A stretch of 64,000 bases of DNA from Paenibacillus algorifonticola (GCF_000971975.1 NZ_KQ040784.1:34987-98986); one strand, 5' to 3'; positions 27,191 through 36,580 are shown, counted from the stretch's first letter. Program-made: numbers and translations. The notes: generated by a model from the letters alone, not told the origin.

Positions 27191-27224
27191 AAGAGGCTAG
27201 CGCTGGGCGCTAGCCTCTTTATTT
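27191..27224. terminator. Shared bidirectional terminator
   Basis: A perfect 13-bp stem, AAGAGGCTAGCGC and its complement with a 3-base loop, ends both the isomerase gene (plus) and the LacI gene (minus). The LacI stop codon at 27197-27199 lies inside the stem. Confidence 0.88.
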
Positions 27225-28183
27225 ATGCCAACAGAGTCGCCTTCGACCAGCGTCACATAAATTCGCTCGTTTTCGACCGGCTCTCCGGCTATGATTTTCA
27301 GCAGCTGCTCAGATGCAAGCGCTCCCCATTTATGTTTCGAATAATCGATCGTGGCAAGCTTTGGCTGCATATACGAGGCCAGCTCCACATTGTCAAAACC
27401 GATAATATGAATATGCTCGCCCACGACATAGTCCGTCTGGGATACATAGTTGTGTACGCCAATCGCCATTTCATCGTTCATGCAAAAAACAGCAGCTGGC
27501 TCCGTGTATTCAGCCAATATTTTTTTAGCTGCTTCCTCGCCGGATTCCTTACGGAAACTGCCTTCAATGGCTTTAAACGTTAAGTCGTCGCAGCGCTCCA
27601 CCGCCTGCTTGACCGCTTGCAGCCGCTGACCTGCGTCATAAGACTCCTCCGGACCCATAATCGCATAGATTTTGCGAAAGCCCCGATCCAGCAAATGCTC
27701 CATCGCAAGCGTAGCTCCTGCCTTGTTATCAAGCAGCACCTGATTAATATTTGGGTGGTTCAGCTCGCGGTCGAGTACGACTACTTTATGCCCCAGCTCC
27801 GCATAACGCAGCAGCTCATCACTATCGAACATGGCATCGAGCACAATTGCGCCATCAATCATCCGCTCAGGAAGCATGCGATGCGAACGTTTGCCGCTGC
27901 ATACGATCGTATCATAGCCTTTGCGGTGCAGCATTTCATTTACCCCTTGCAGCAAATCCCCATAGAAGGCTCCGCTGAAGTCGGTCAAATATACGCCAAT
28001 AATTTTGGTCTCACGCGTCTTAAGCGTTCGGGCAGCTGCATTCGGCACGTAGTTCAACTCTTTGGCTATAGCTAAAATTTTGGCGCATGTCTCCGTTGTC
28101 ACCTTCGGGCTACCGTTCAGCGCGTAGGAAACTGTCGATATCGAGACACCAGCCTTCTTAGCGATATCTTTAATACTGACCAC
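27197..28183 (-). CDS. LacI family transcriptional regulator
   Basis: The 328-residue repressor has the LacI helix-turn-helix at residues 2-50 (SIKDIAKKAGVSISTVSYAL, hinge AARTLKTRETKIIG) and a periplasmic-binding-like sensor domain. It is the likely binder of the four GAAACGTTTC operators at 32.09-32.34 kb, because operators of that shape are typical of the family and no other regulator is linked. The effector is probably a sugar delivered by the neighbouring importer. The start follows GGAGAGAG. Confidence 0.9.
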   Translation of the reverse strand: MVSIKDIAKKAGVSISTVSYALNGSPKVTTETCAKILAIAKELNYVPNAAARTLKTRETKIIGVYLTDFSGAFYGDLLQGVNEMLHRKGYDTIVCSGKRSHRMLPERMIDGAIVLDAMFDSDELLRYAELGHKVVVLDRELNHPNINQVLLDNKAGATLAMEHLLDRGFRKIYAIMGPEESYDAGQRLQAVKQAVERCDDLTFKAIEGSFRKESGEEAAKKILAEYTEPAAVFCMNDEMAIGVHNYVSQTDYVVGEHIHIIGFDNVELASYMQPKLATIDYSKHKWGALASEQLLKIIAGEPVENERIYVTLVEGDSVGINKEASAQR

Positions 28184-28210
28184 TGCACTCTCTCCAATCT
28201 GTAACTCTTA

Positions 28211-28451
28211 GCGTAAACGGCTTTTCCATCTAAATGGAAAAAGCTCGTTTCGCGTAAAAATGTAAGCCTGATAATAACAATTCATCTTATAATCCTTAGA
28301 TTTCAAGCGTAAACGGCTGTAGCTACCTTCGGTAGCAAAGCTCGTTTCGCGTAAAAATGTAAGCCTAGATAATAACAATTCATCTTATTATCCTTACATT
28401 TCAAGCGTAAACGGCTGCAGCTACCTTCGGTAGCAAAGCTCGTTTCGCGTA
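28211..28451. repeat. Three-copy array of the two-hairpin intergenic repeat
   Basis: Hairpin A (GCGTAAACGGCT ... AGCTCGTTTCGCG) occurs at about 28211-28254, 28307-28351 and 28405-28449, a period of 96-98 bases. Between copies lies hairpin B, where AAATGTAAG pairs with CTTACATTT around an AT-rich centre. Inner stems of A differ in sequence but keep pairing (CTACC/GGTAG, TCCAT/ATGGA). Related units occur at 49840-50035. The array fills most of the 414 bases between lacI and the GH94 gene. Confidence 0.85.
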
Positions 28452-28597
28452 AAAATAAAAACCTATTAAAGGCATATAAACTTATAAACACTTATATTTT
28501 AAAATATTCCTGATTAATTAACTATATCATAACAGGCTAAAGTTGCATCGCCTTATGTGCATACGGCGATCCGAAACGAATCGCCGTACACCAGTCC

Positions 28598-31500
28598 TTA
28601 CATGAAAATATCGATAATCGTTGTTTCGCCTGACTGATACTGCTTCAGCAGCTGCGGAGAAATTTCTAATCCGCCCGTACGATAACGATTGGAGCCGAAT
28701 TCAGCTTCCATTTCATTACCATTTATTTTCACGCTTTTCACAGTCGCATTGCCATCTCCATTCAAATGATAGACGAAGGTGACCGGATTGCCCTGATACT
28801 CGAAATCGAATCGCAGGCCATCCAACGACTGCGGCAGCACCGGATCAACCATTAGCTTGCCTTGCACTTGGCGAATACCAAGCACATTTGCTACGAGCTG
28901 GTTCATATAAATTCCCGGGCCACTGGAATAAATTCTCCAGCCGCCTTTAACCGGAGCAGAGCCATCACGCAGCTGTGCAAAACGGTCCTGCGCCTCGTAA
29001 CGCGTATTAAATTTGCCGTCCGAGCTGCTGAAATAAGAATTGCTTTGGCGAAGCTCCGCATTAGGCACAGCATCCTTCAAACCAACCGGGTTAATGATTG
29101 CTAGTCCATTCCATGCTTCATCTACCTTACCAAGCTTAGCCATCGCTTCGACATAGCGGATATGGGCATGTACATATTGCAGCCCTACCTCGCGGCCAAA
29201 GTTCGCCGCCTGCTCAGCGCGCTTGAAATGCGTGCTTACACCACCGGTATATTTCGCTGGACGGTTCATCAGCCGCACGCCATCCGGGCAATAGAGCTCG
29301 CGCTTGATGAGCGCATAATGCGACTCGGCTTGCTCAGCCGTAAGCAGCTCGGCAATCATGCTGCGGGTCATCGGAAGCAGACGGTATTGTATGCCTGTCA
29401 CCGCATCCGATGGATGCAGCATCAGCTCCGCTTGCTCTGGCTGCTCCATATACAAGAAGCCAGGAATGACGTCGGTTTGCAGCATATAACGATTGAAGTC
29501 CGCTTTAATGCCCTCACTCAGTGCGCCAAGCTCTGCCGCCCAATCGCTATTGTGCGCTTGCATCGCCGCAGACAAATGCGTAAATACCTGATACGTAAGC
29601 GCCACTGTCCAGCTGCTCACCATATACTGTTTAAGCTGGGCGTTGGCAGGCTGAAGCGTGTCATCCCAATCGCCATCGCCATAGGAGGACAAATGGGTGT
29701 CATGCAGGAAATGTCCCTTTATATAGGCGATTTCCTTCTGTGCATGTTCAAGCAGCGATGCCTTATGCGACGTGAATGCAAAGCCTTCTTTAGTCGTATA
29801 AGGAATCTGCTCCTCCAGCACGGAATAATCCTGCGTCGCTGTCAAATAGTCGCTCAGCACCTTGAGCGGCCACACGATAATATCGCCATGGCTTTCTTCC
29901 TGCTGCACACTCACATAGTTATCGAACATAAACCATTGCGGCCAATTGCCGTCTTCCTCATACTGATGGGAAAATACCGTCAGCAATATTTCACGAACCG
30001 CGCCGTAATTTTGCATCGCCATAAAATATTCGGTCGGCCCTTGGCAAACATCCCGTGTTCCCCAAGCAGCTCCGCCATATTGCTCCAAGCCATGCGGTAC
30101 CGAATAATGGACGAGCATATTATGCGTGTACCACCATGCCAGCGTATTAAACTTATCCACCTCAGCGGTATTGCCGCCTTTTTGCGTCAGCTCAAACCCA
30201 TTCATAACCTGCTTGTAAAAAGCACGATAAGCCTGTGCCTGCGCTTCTGCATCTTCTACACTAGCGGCTTTCACTGGAAGCTCTTCACCTTGCAGCAAGC
30301 CCTGCACCGTAGCCGTCCATTCACTGCTCGCGCCTAGCTCCAGAACGACTAGCGATGCGCCGCCAGGCTCCATGCCTGTTACAAGCTTTTGCTCATCTGC
30401 AACGGTCATCTCCGCTCCATCTATGCGCATTCGATAACGAAGCTTTGGATAAACACTAGCGCTCAGCGCCGCTGAATCGGCCGTAAATTCAAGCCAGTCC
30501 TGATTTTTATTCATATGATATGGCAAAATATATTCATTGTCATTCATAGACACTTGGTTTGTGACCAGATAACGGTACTTACGTCCGCTTGTCGAGCGAA
30601 CATGCATCCGGACTTCCGGCGTATCTACAGTTGTATAGTTCGTAATGATGATAAGATCATCGGACGTTTTGTAATACCATTTTGCAAAGTTAAAGCCCAT
30701 TTCAAACATCGACGGCATCGTCAGCAGACGATATACGCCATCCAGCTCTATATAAATGCGTTGTCCCGACGTTTTCGGCACATTCAGTGCGTTGCGGGCA
30801 TTCGTCACCCATTTGTGGAACGTCGTGTTGCCTACAACCAGCTGCGAGTTGAACAGGCCGTACATATACGAGGTCGTCGTCAGCACATTCGAGTTCAAGC
30901 GGTCATTGCCGCCCGTCATCAAAATATGACCATGCGGACGCTCGATCAGCAGCTCTTTTTCCTTTAATACAACATGCTCATGGGTCGAAGTGAAAAAAGA
31001 AAGCAGGGATTCTCCTGCATACTCCTCCTGCTGGCGTTCAGGGAACAAGCCGTTAATCTCTTCCGCCGTCATCGATACGGTTTGTAAAGGGGAACCTATA
31101 GCAGCCGCTTTGCGAACCGGATTCGCTTCTTGCGATTGTATAGCGGGCGCAGCAGATACCTGTTCCCACGCTTGTTGCACTTCCGCCGTAAAGGCTAGCG
31201 AACTAACCGCCTCCGAATGATTTTCCTTAAACAAGCCGTAAAAAACAACATTCAGCTCGCCGTTCAGCTTGGCAAGTGGCGCTTGCAGAGCCGTGTAGGC
31301 AAATTCATATTGGTAAACTTCATTCGCCAGCAATGGCTTCGTTAATGCTTCAGCAATATCCGTTTCCTTATAGCTTAGACCATAAAATTGGAAGCCATCT
31401 GTCGAATAGCCAGCCGCCCCTGTCCATGCCCCCTGCTGCAAATAAGGGAAGCTTCCGCGCTGCGGCATATTTTGACGGGAACAAACGACATAGCCGCGCT

Positions 31501-31960
31501 GCTCATCCTCAAATACCGAATGGTCAATATATTGCGATTGATAAGCTTCATTGCTGCGAACAGCAGCCTGATCAGCAAGCCCGATGTCCTGGCCATAGAT
31601 CACATCTACCGTCTCGCCATTGCCTATCACATGCACATCCCAGAACCATGCGCCTGCTTCCGATAGCAGAAAACGAACCTTATAGCGAACGCCCTCCGCT
31701 TCTCCTTCCCATACAACCTGCTGCTCACTATAGTAAACACGGCTATTTGAGCGTACGCCGAGCAGTGGAATGGCCACAATGCCCGATTCACGGTGCAAAC
31801 GCAAATATATATTATTCAGTGAACCGTCTATCGCATTGGATAGAAGTTGATTAATCATGGTGTCGTTATGGGTAATTTGATAAAGATCGCCGCTGCTGAG
31901 GAAGGTGAACGATAAATGTCCGGCCTCTACTCGAAAGCTGCTTGTGCTTGCTGCTGTCAT
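28598..31960 (-). CDS. GH94 phosphorylase, probable 1,2-beta-oligoglucan phosphorylase
   Basis: The 1120-residue cytoplasmic protein lacks a signal peptide. The C-terminal (alpha/alpha)6 barrel has AAWGTRDVCQGPTEY and SYGDGDWDDTLQP near residues 760-770, where the aspartate pair contains the GH94 general acid. Phosphorylases of this family split beta-glucosidic bonds with phosphate to give alpha-glucose 1-phosphate. Its length matches the 1,2-beta-oligoglucan (sophoro-oligosaccharide) phosphorylases of about 1100 residues, and is longer than cellobiose (about 800) or cellodextrin (about 990) phosphorylases. Substrate is thus an inference from size and from the LacI-importer setting. ATG at 31960 is used; GTG three codons earlier is equally possible. 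Confidence 0.78.
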   Translation of the reverse strand: MTAASTSSFRVEAGHLSFTFLSSGDLYQITHNDTMINQLLSNAIDGSLNNIYLRLHRESGIVAIPLLGVRSNSRVYYSEQQVVWEGEAEGVRYKVRFLLSEAGAWFWDVHVIGNGETVDVIYGQDIGLADQAAVRSNEAYQSQYIDHSVFEDEQRGYVVCSRQNMPQRGSFPYLQQGAWTGAAGYSTDGFQFYGLSYKETDIAEALTKPLLANEVYQYEFAYTALQAPLAKLNGELNVVFYGLFKENHSEAVSSLAFTAEVQQAWEQVSAAPAIQSQEANPVRKAAAIGSPLQTVSMTAEEINGLFPERQQEEYAGESLLSFFTSTHEHVVLKEKELLIERPHGHILMTGGNDRLNSNVLTTTSYMYGLFNSQLVVGNTTFHKWVTNARNALNVPKTSGQRIYIELDGVYRLLTMPSMFEMGFNFAKWYYKTSDDLIIITNYTTVDTPEVRMHVRSTSGRKYRYLVTNQVSMNDNEYILPYHMNKNQDWLEFTADSAALSASVYPKLRYRMRIDGAEMTVADEQKLVTGMEPGGASLVVLELGASSEWTATVQGLLQGEELPVKAASVEDAEAQAQAYRAFYKQVMNGFELTQKGGNTAEVDKFNTLAWWYTHNMLVHYSVPHGLEQYGGAAWGTRDVCQGPTEYFMAMQNYGAVREILLTVFSHQYEEDGNWPQWFMFDNYVSVQQEESHGDIIVWPLKVLSDYLTATQDYSVLEEQIPYTTKEGFAFTSHKASLLEHAQKEIAYIKGHFLHDTHLSSYGDGDWDDTLQPANAQLKQYMVSSWTVALTYQVFTHLSAAMQAHNSDWAAELGALSEGIKADFNRYMLQTDVIPGFLYMEQPEQAELMLHPSDAVTGIQYRLLPMTRSMIAELLTAEQAESHYALIKRELYCPDGVRLMNRPAKYTGGVSTHFKRAEQAANFGREVGLQYVHAHIRYVEAMAKLGKVDEAWNGLAIINPVGLKDAVPNAELRQSNSYFSSSDGKFNTRYEAQDRFAQLRDGSAPVKGGWRIYSSGPGIYMNQLVANVLGIRQVQGKLMVDPVLPQSLDGLRFDFEYQGNPVTFVYHLNGDGNATVKSVKINGNEMEAEFGSNRYRTGGLEISPQLLKQYQSGETTIIDIFM

Positions 31961-32087
31961 GGTTACCACTCACTTCCCTATCTTGATTTACTTAATTTGT
32001 ATACATAGGCTTTCATCAATAAACGCATAATAAACAGCTAATACTAGCGAAGTTGATGCAGATTGACGGCATTTGCCGAAATCAATC

Positions 32088-32097
32088 GAAACGTTTC
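32088..32097. promoter_or_regulatory. LacI-type operator O1
   Basis: GAAACGTTTC in the context TCGAAACGTTTCTA, about 12 bases downstream of the expected transcription start of the GH94 gene. Confidence 0.85.
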
Positions 32098-32115
32098 TAT
32101 TTTACAACTAAAAGG

Positions 32116-32144
32116 ATTATAGAACGTTTTCATCTTCCCGTCAA
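32116..32144 (-). promoter_or_regulatory. Promoter of the GH94 gene
   Basis: TTGACG-N17-TATAAT on the minus strand, between operators O1 and O2. Confidence 0.75.
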
Positions 32145-32174
32145 TTACTCCCATTACCCGAATTTCATATGAGC

Positions 32175-32184
32175 GAAACGTTTC
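32175..32184. promoter_or_regulatory. LacI-type operator O2
   Basis: Same decamer as O1, in the context GCGAAACGTTTCTA, 87 bases from O1 and upstream of both promoters. Confidence 0.85.
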
Positions 32185-32236
32185 TATTATCATTTTAACG
32201 CTTCAAAAGCAAATTTCAATAGCCAAAAAAAATGTG

Positions 32237-32265
32237 TTGAATACGATTACATTCTGTTTTATAAT
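32237..32265 (+). promoter_or_regulatory. Promoter of the sugar importer operon
   Basis: TTGAAT-N17-TATAAT on the plus strand; operator O3 starts 7 bases after the -10 box and would cover the transcription start. Confidence 0.75.
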
Positions 32266-32271
32266 GACATC

Positions 32272-32281
32272 GAAACGTTTC
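32272..32281. promoter_or_regulatory. LacI-type operator O3
   Basis: Same decamer in the context TCGAAACGTTTCTA, at the start site of the importer promoter. Confidence 0.85.
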
Positions 32282-32327
32282 TACGGTCACTAGCATCTCA
32301 TGATGCAATCGCGTATAATCTAAAATC

Positions 32328-32337
32328 GAAACGTTTC
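32328..32337. promoter_or_regulatory. LacI-type operator O4
   Basis: Same decamer in the context TCGAAACGTTTCTA, 56 bases downstream of O3 within the importer leader. The rest of the leader to 32535 shows no further structure. Confidence 0.85.
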
Positions 32338-32535
32338 TATGTTTCACCAGGCTTATATACTAAGGGGAGCTTTTCAGGAATATGGGAGAGGAGGCATGTC
32401 GCTTAAGGCATATGTTCAGAGGGAAGCCAGCTGCTTTACTGCCAGCGCCATTGCATAAACCGGCAACAATACAGTCATCATTTACTTAAGCTACTGCATC
32501 TTAAATTACAGCTTCTTAAAGAGAGGAAGATTGGA

Positions 32536-33801
32536 ATGTTTAATAAATCCGTTAAAACTGCACTTATCAGTACAATGCTGCTTTCAGGTATTTTGACAGC
32601 ATGCTCAACATCCAATGACACAAATACAACAGGCGAAGCTGCAACCGGCGATCAGCCCGTCACGATTAAAGTTTGGGGCATGGGTGACCAAGAACAGACG
32701 CTCAAAACGATTTCCGAGCAATTCGAGACAGACAACCCGAACATTAAAGTCGATGTACAGGTTATTCCTTGGGGCTCGGCGCATGACAAGCTGCTGACAG
32801 CAGTTGCCTCCAAATCCGGTCCTGACGTTTTGCAAATGGGTACTTCCTGGATGCCGGAATTTGCAAATGCGGGCGCTTTGCTTGATTTGACGCCTTACAT
32901 CGACCAATATCCTGAGTTTAAGCCTGAGAACTTTTTCGAGGGTATCGTAAATACAACGCAATTTGACGGCAAAACGTTCGGTATTCCTTGGTATGCTGAA
33001 ACTCGCGTCCTGTTCTACCGTACCGATCTGCTGAAAGAAGTAGGCTATGACAAAGCGCCTGCTACTTGGGATGAGCTGAAGGATGCAGCAACGAAGCTGA
33101 CTGCGCGCGGCGAAGGCAAATACGGCATTGACCTCGTTCCAGGCGAGCCGACTCTGGGCATTATGTTTGCCCGCCAGAACGGTTCCAAGATTTTTGGTGA
33201 GCAAAATAAACCTTTGTTCAATCAGCCGGAATTCGTTGACGCTGTCAAATATGTAGGCAGCTTCTATCAAGAGAAGCTTTCTCCTGTTGATCTCGGCATC
33301 GATGCCGTTCAAGGCTTTGCTGGCGATGGCGTCATCCCAATGTTCATTAGCGGACCTTGGATGATCAAGCCGATTAAAGAGCAAGCGCCAGACATCGAAG
33401 GCAAATGGGCAACTGCCGTTCTTCCATCTGGCCCAGCGAACAACAACTCGATTCTCGGCGGTTCGGATCTGACGGTATTCAAATACAGCAAAAATCAAGA
33501 AGCGGCAGTGAAGTTTATTGCCTACATGAGCAAACCGGAAGTTCAGTTGAAATGGAAAGAGCTGTCCGATGCGCTTCCAGCCGTACAAAGCGTATGGCAA
33601 GATGCTTCCATGACTGCTGATCCTAACCTTCAAGTTATTGGGGAGCAGCTCAAGCATGCTGAAGCAACGCCAGCTCTCACCGCTTATGACCAAATTTCAC
33701 AAAAATATGTAGCCAGCTTTGAGCAAATTTATCGCGCTAACGCTGACGTGCAGAAACAAATGGACGCTTTGAACGTTGAAGCTGAGAAATTAATTAAATA
33801 A
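32536..33801 (+). CDS. Sugar ABC transporter substrate-binding lipoprotein
   Basis: The 421-residue protein has a lipoprotein signal (LTAC, Cys23) and the family 1 solute-binding fold: TIKVWGMGDQEQTLKTISEQ, GPDVLQMGTSWMPEFA, YAETRVLFYRTDLLKEVGY. It captures an oligosaccharide, probably the substrate of the GH94 phosphorylase, and delivers it to the two permeases that follow. GAGAGGAAG precedes ATG. Confidence 0.93.
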   Translation: MFNKSVKTALISTMLLSGILTACSTSNDTNTTGEAATGDQPVTIKVWGMGDQEQTLKTISEQFETDNPNIKVDVQVIPWGSAHDKLLTAVASKSGPDVLQMGTSWMPEFANAGALLDLTPYIDQYPEFKPENFFEGIVNTTQFDGKTFGIPWYAETRVLFYRTDLLKEVGYDKAPATWDELKDAATKLTARGEGKYGIDLVPGEPTLGIMFARQNGSKIFGEQNKPLFNQPEFVDAVKYVGSFYQEKLSPVDLGIDAVQGFAGDGVIPMFISGPWMIKPIKEQAPDIEGKWATAVLPSGPANNNSILGGSDLTVFKYSKNQEAAVKFIAYMSKPEVQLKWKELSDALPAVQSVWQDASMTADPNLQVIGEQLKHAEATPALTAYDQISQKYVASFEQIYRANADVQKQMDALNVEAEKLIK

Positions 33802-33898
33802 TCTTTTAGCCGGCAGCTGCTTTAGGATAGGGCTGCCGGTTATCCCTATTATTGTCCATTTGCGCAAAAGCGTAAATTTAAAGGATGTGACTTAGCCG

Positions 33899-34786
33899 AT
33901 GAAAGGCATACTGAATAATAAAACACCTTATTTTTTTATAGCGCCAACGTTGATTTTGCTCACTATGTTCTCCCTGCTGCCTATCGTTATTGCACTGGTC
34001 ATCAGCTTTACCGATATGGACCTCGCCGGCCTTGCCGATGTGTCTAACATTTCATTTGTAGGCATGCAAAACTACTTGGACGTATTGACTGATCCGTTAT
34101 TTGTCCAAGCGATTACCAACACGCTTTATTATGTTATTATTGGCGTTCCGTCCGTTATCGCTCTGTCGCTTGCGATTGCGCTGCTGATTAACTTCGGCAG
34201 ATCACGTATTTTTACAACGTTCCGCGTCATTTATTATTTGCCGTCCGTGACCAACGTAGTTGCCGTTGCGGTCGTATGGACTTATTTGTACAACCCATCG
34301 CTTGGCTTGTTCAACTATGTGCTGAACCTTGTGCATCTTCCTGATGTCCAGTGGCTCCAGCACCCGATTATCGCTAAAATTTCACTGATCATTCTTGCCT
34401 TATGGCGGGCGATCGGACTGAATATGCTTATTTTCATCGCGGCTATTAAGGGTATTCCACGCTCTTATTATGAGGCTGCGCAAATTGACGGAGCCAGCAG
34501 CTGGCAGCAAATGCGGACGATTACGCTTCCGCTGTTGCGTTATGCTATTTTCTTCGTTTCCATTACCACGATGATTGGCTGGATTCAATTTTTCGAAGAG
34601 CCGCTCATTATGACCAAAGGCGGACCGCTTAACGGCACGATGTCCGTAGCCTTGTTCATTTACAACAATGGCTTCCAATACAGCAAATTCGGATATGCTG
34701 CGGCAGGATCCTTTATCCTATTTATTTCCATAATCGTCATTACGCTCATTCAATTCAAGTTCCAGAACAAGGAAACAGATGTTTAA
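33899..34786 (+). CDS. Sugar ABC transporter permease, MalF-like
   Basis: The 295-residue protein has six transmembrane helices and the cytoplasmic EAA loop YEAAQIDGASSWQQMRTITL, which docks to the ATPase. It lies 97 bases after the binding-protein gene; AAAGGATG is the nearest ribosome site. No ATPase gene is present nearby, so a shared MsmX-like ATPase encoded elsewhere is expected. Confidence 0.94.
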   Translation: MKGILNNKTPYFFIAPTLILLTMFSLLPIVIALVISFTDMDLAGLADVSNISFVGMQNYLDVLTDPLFVQAITNTLYYVIIGVPSVIALSLAIALLINFGRSRIFTTFRVIYYLPSVTNVVAVAVVWTYLYNPSLGLFNYVLNLVHLPDVQWLQHPIIAKISLIILALWRAIGLNMLIFIAAIKGIPRSYYEAAQIDGASSWQQMRTITLPLLRYAIFFVSITTMIGWIQFFEEPLIMTKGGPLNGTMSVALFIYNNGFQYSKFGYAAAGSFILFISIIVITLIQFKFQNKETDV

Positions 34787-34807
34787 AGAAAGGAGAGGGG
34801 AATAATT

Positions 34808-35638
34808 ATGGCACCGAAAACAAAAAGCGGCACAGCCCTTCAATGGCTGCTCGGCATTTTGCTGACTGGCGGCGGGGTAGTAATGATGCTTCCGTTCGCA
34901 TGGATGATTATGTCGGCGTTCAAAACGGAAAGCGAGGTCAAGCAGCTGCCTCCAACATTGTGGCCGAAAAATATTACGTTCGAAAACTTCAGCAATTTGT
35001 TCGTCAATATGCATTTTGGCACGTATTTGAGCAATACGCTGCTGATTGTCTTTTTCTCCTTTATCGGCTTGTTCCTAAATGCGATGGCTGGTTATGCTTT
35101 CGCCAAGTTCAAGTTCAAAGGCAAAGATAAGCTGTTCTATCTTGTACTCGCAACGATGATGATTCCCGGCCAGGTGACGATGATTCCAGTCTACCTGCTG
35201 CTCAATGAAATGCATTTGACGAATACGATGGTCGGCATTGTGCTTCCGGGCTTCGTTGGCGCATTCGGTATCTTCCTGTTCCGCCAATTTATGTCCACGA
35301 TACCCGACGAGCTGCTGGAAGCGACTCGCTTGGACGGGGCAAGCGAAGTTCGCACCTTCTTTCAAATCGTGCTTCCGATCTCTAAAGCCATTCTAGCGAT
35401 TCAAGGTATTCTGACGTTTATCGGCGGCTGGAACAGCTTCCTGTGGCCGCTTATTATTGCCAATGACGAGAAGCTCTACACGCTGTCCGTCGGGCTGGCT
35501 TTGCTCAAAGGCGAGCATGGTAGCAACTATGCTTTGCAAATGGCAGGCTCCACGTTCATGGTGCTGCCGGTCGTCATCGTCTTTATTTTCTTCCAGAAGC
35601 AAATTATTGAGAATTATTCGATTTCCGGCATTAAATAA
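34808..35638 (+). CDS. Sugar ABC transporter permease, MalG-like
   Basis: The 276-residue second permease has six transmembrane helices and the EAA loop LLEATRLDGASEVRTFFQIV. GAAAGGAGAGGGG precedes ATG. It completes the membrane pore with the MalF-like subunit. Confidence 0.94.
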   Translation: MAPKTKSGTALQWLLGILLTGGGVVMMLPFAWMIMSAFKTESEVKQLPPTLWPKNITFENFSNLFVNMHFGTYLSNTLLIVFFSFIGLFLNAMAGYAFAKFKFKGKDKLFYLVLATMMIPGQVTMIPVYLLLNEMHLTNTMVGIVLPGFVGAFGIFLFRQFMSTIPDELLEATRLDGASEVRTFFQIVLPISKAILAIQGILTFIGGWNSFLWPLIIANDEKLYTLSVGLALLKGEHGSNYALQMAGSTFMVLPVVIVFIFFQKQIIENYSISGIK

Positions 35639-35697
35639 GCGCTGGACTCACGATATAAATAGGCTAAAAAGTGTGTCAACAAGGAGGTTCGCTAGTA

Positions 35698-36489
35698 ATG
35701 GCCTTGTTTCAATGTGATTTTTTCTCGGAAAAGCTGGGCTTCTCGACTGGCATGTCGGTTATTTTGCCGCAGCCGTCCTTAGCTGAAGTGGCCTCCCGCA
35801 AGGAAGGAACGGATTATAAATATCCGGTGCTGTATTTGCTGCACGGGCTGTCTGATGACCATACCGCTTGGACGCGTTATACGTCAATTGAACGTTATGC
35901 TTCCAGCAAAGGGATCGCTGTCGTCATGCCTGGCGTGCATCGCAGCTTCTATGCCGATATGGAGCAGGGCAGCCGCTATTGGAGCTTTGTCAGCGAGGAG
36001 CTGCCACTTGTTGCTCGCTCCTTCTTCCCGCTGTCAGCCCGTAGGGAAGACAACTTTGTCGCCGGCCTCTCGATGGGCGGCTACGGCGCGTTCAAGCTGG
36101 GACTGCATCATCCCGAGCGCTTTGCAGCTGCGGCAAGCCTTTCTGGCGCGCTTGATGTTGCAAGCCGTCTCCAACACCCAGCATTTCCATATACGGATGC
36201 AGGTGAGTTTGAACGGCTGTATGGCAGCGTAGAGAAGCTGAAAGCCGGACCGAGCAACTTGTTTAACCTCCTGACTTCCGCAGCCGAGCTTCCTCCCGAG
36301 GATCAGCCAAGGTTTTACCAATGCTGCGGGACCGAAGATCATCTGTATGAAGATAATCTTCGTTTCAAGGCAGCGATGGAGGAGTCCGGGCTGCCGCTCA
36401 CTTATGACGAGGAGCCTGGCATGCACGAGTGGGGCTACTGGGACCGCAATATCCAGCGCGTCCTTGACTGGCTGCCGCTTTCCCGCTAG
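35698..36489 (+). CDS. Alpha/beta-hydrolase esterase, EstA-like
   Basis: The 263-residue protein belongs to the esterase D/tributyrin-esterase group. The nucleophile elbow is [10 protein letters not shown], the oxyanion region [13 protein letters not shown], and the triad is completed by Asp in [11 protein letters not shown] and His in GMHEWGYWD. No signal peptide, so it is cytoplasmic. ATG at 35698 follows AAGGAGG. As the last gene of the importer operon it may remove acyl groups from the imported sugar; that role is inference. Confidence 0.85.
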   Translation: MALFQCDFFSEKLGFSTGMSVILPQPSLAEVASRKEGTDYKYPVLYLLHGLSDDHTAWTRYTSIERYASSKGIAVVMPGVHRSFYADMEQGSRYWSFVSEELPLVARSFFPLSARREDNFVAGLSMGGYGAFKLGLHHPERFAAAASLSGALDVASRLQHPAFPYTDAGEFERLYGSVEKLKAGPSNLFNLLTSAAELPPEDQPRFYQCCGTEDHLYEDNLRFKAAMEESGLPLTYDEEPGMHEWGYWDRNIQRVLDWLPLSR

Positions 36490-36503
36490 TTTTTCCCTTT
36501 ATG

Positions 36504-36552
36504 CCTGTTGCACTGCTGGTTAGAAAGCAGCGCAACAGGATTTTTTCTTTTT
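36504..36552 (+). terminator. Terminator of the sugar importer operon
   Basis: CCTGTTGC-A-CTGCT pairs with AGCAG-C-GCAACAGG, followed by six T and a T-rich tail. Confidence 0.92.
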
Positions 36553-36580
36553 AAAATGATCCAATAAAAAATGCCTAAAA

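Noticed and set aside
28211..28451. CRISPR array
   Set aside because: Units are about 98 bases with two hairpins and similar (not unique) spacers, only three copies, and no cas genes.
29162..30337. Long open frame opposite the GH94 gene (391 codons)
   Set aside because: It is antisense to a gene with clear domain motifs, has no ribosome site and an arginine/histidine-rich composition typical of a mirror frame. The same holds for long antisense frames opposite speE, qoxA, qoxB and the GH26 gene.
32088..32337. CcpA cre sites
   Set aside because: The four GAAACGTTTC palindromes are identical to each other and lack the TGNAANC flank of cre; the linked LacI regulator explains them better, though cross-binding is possible.
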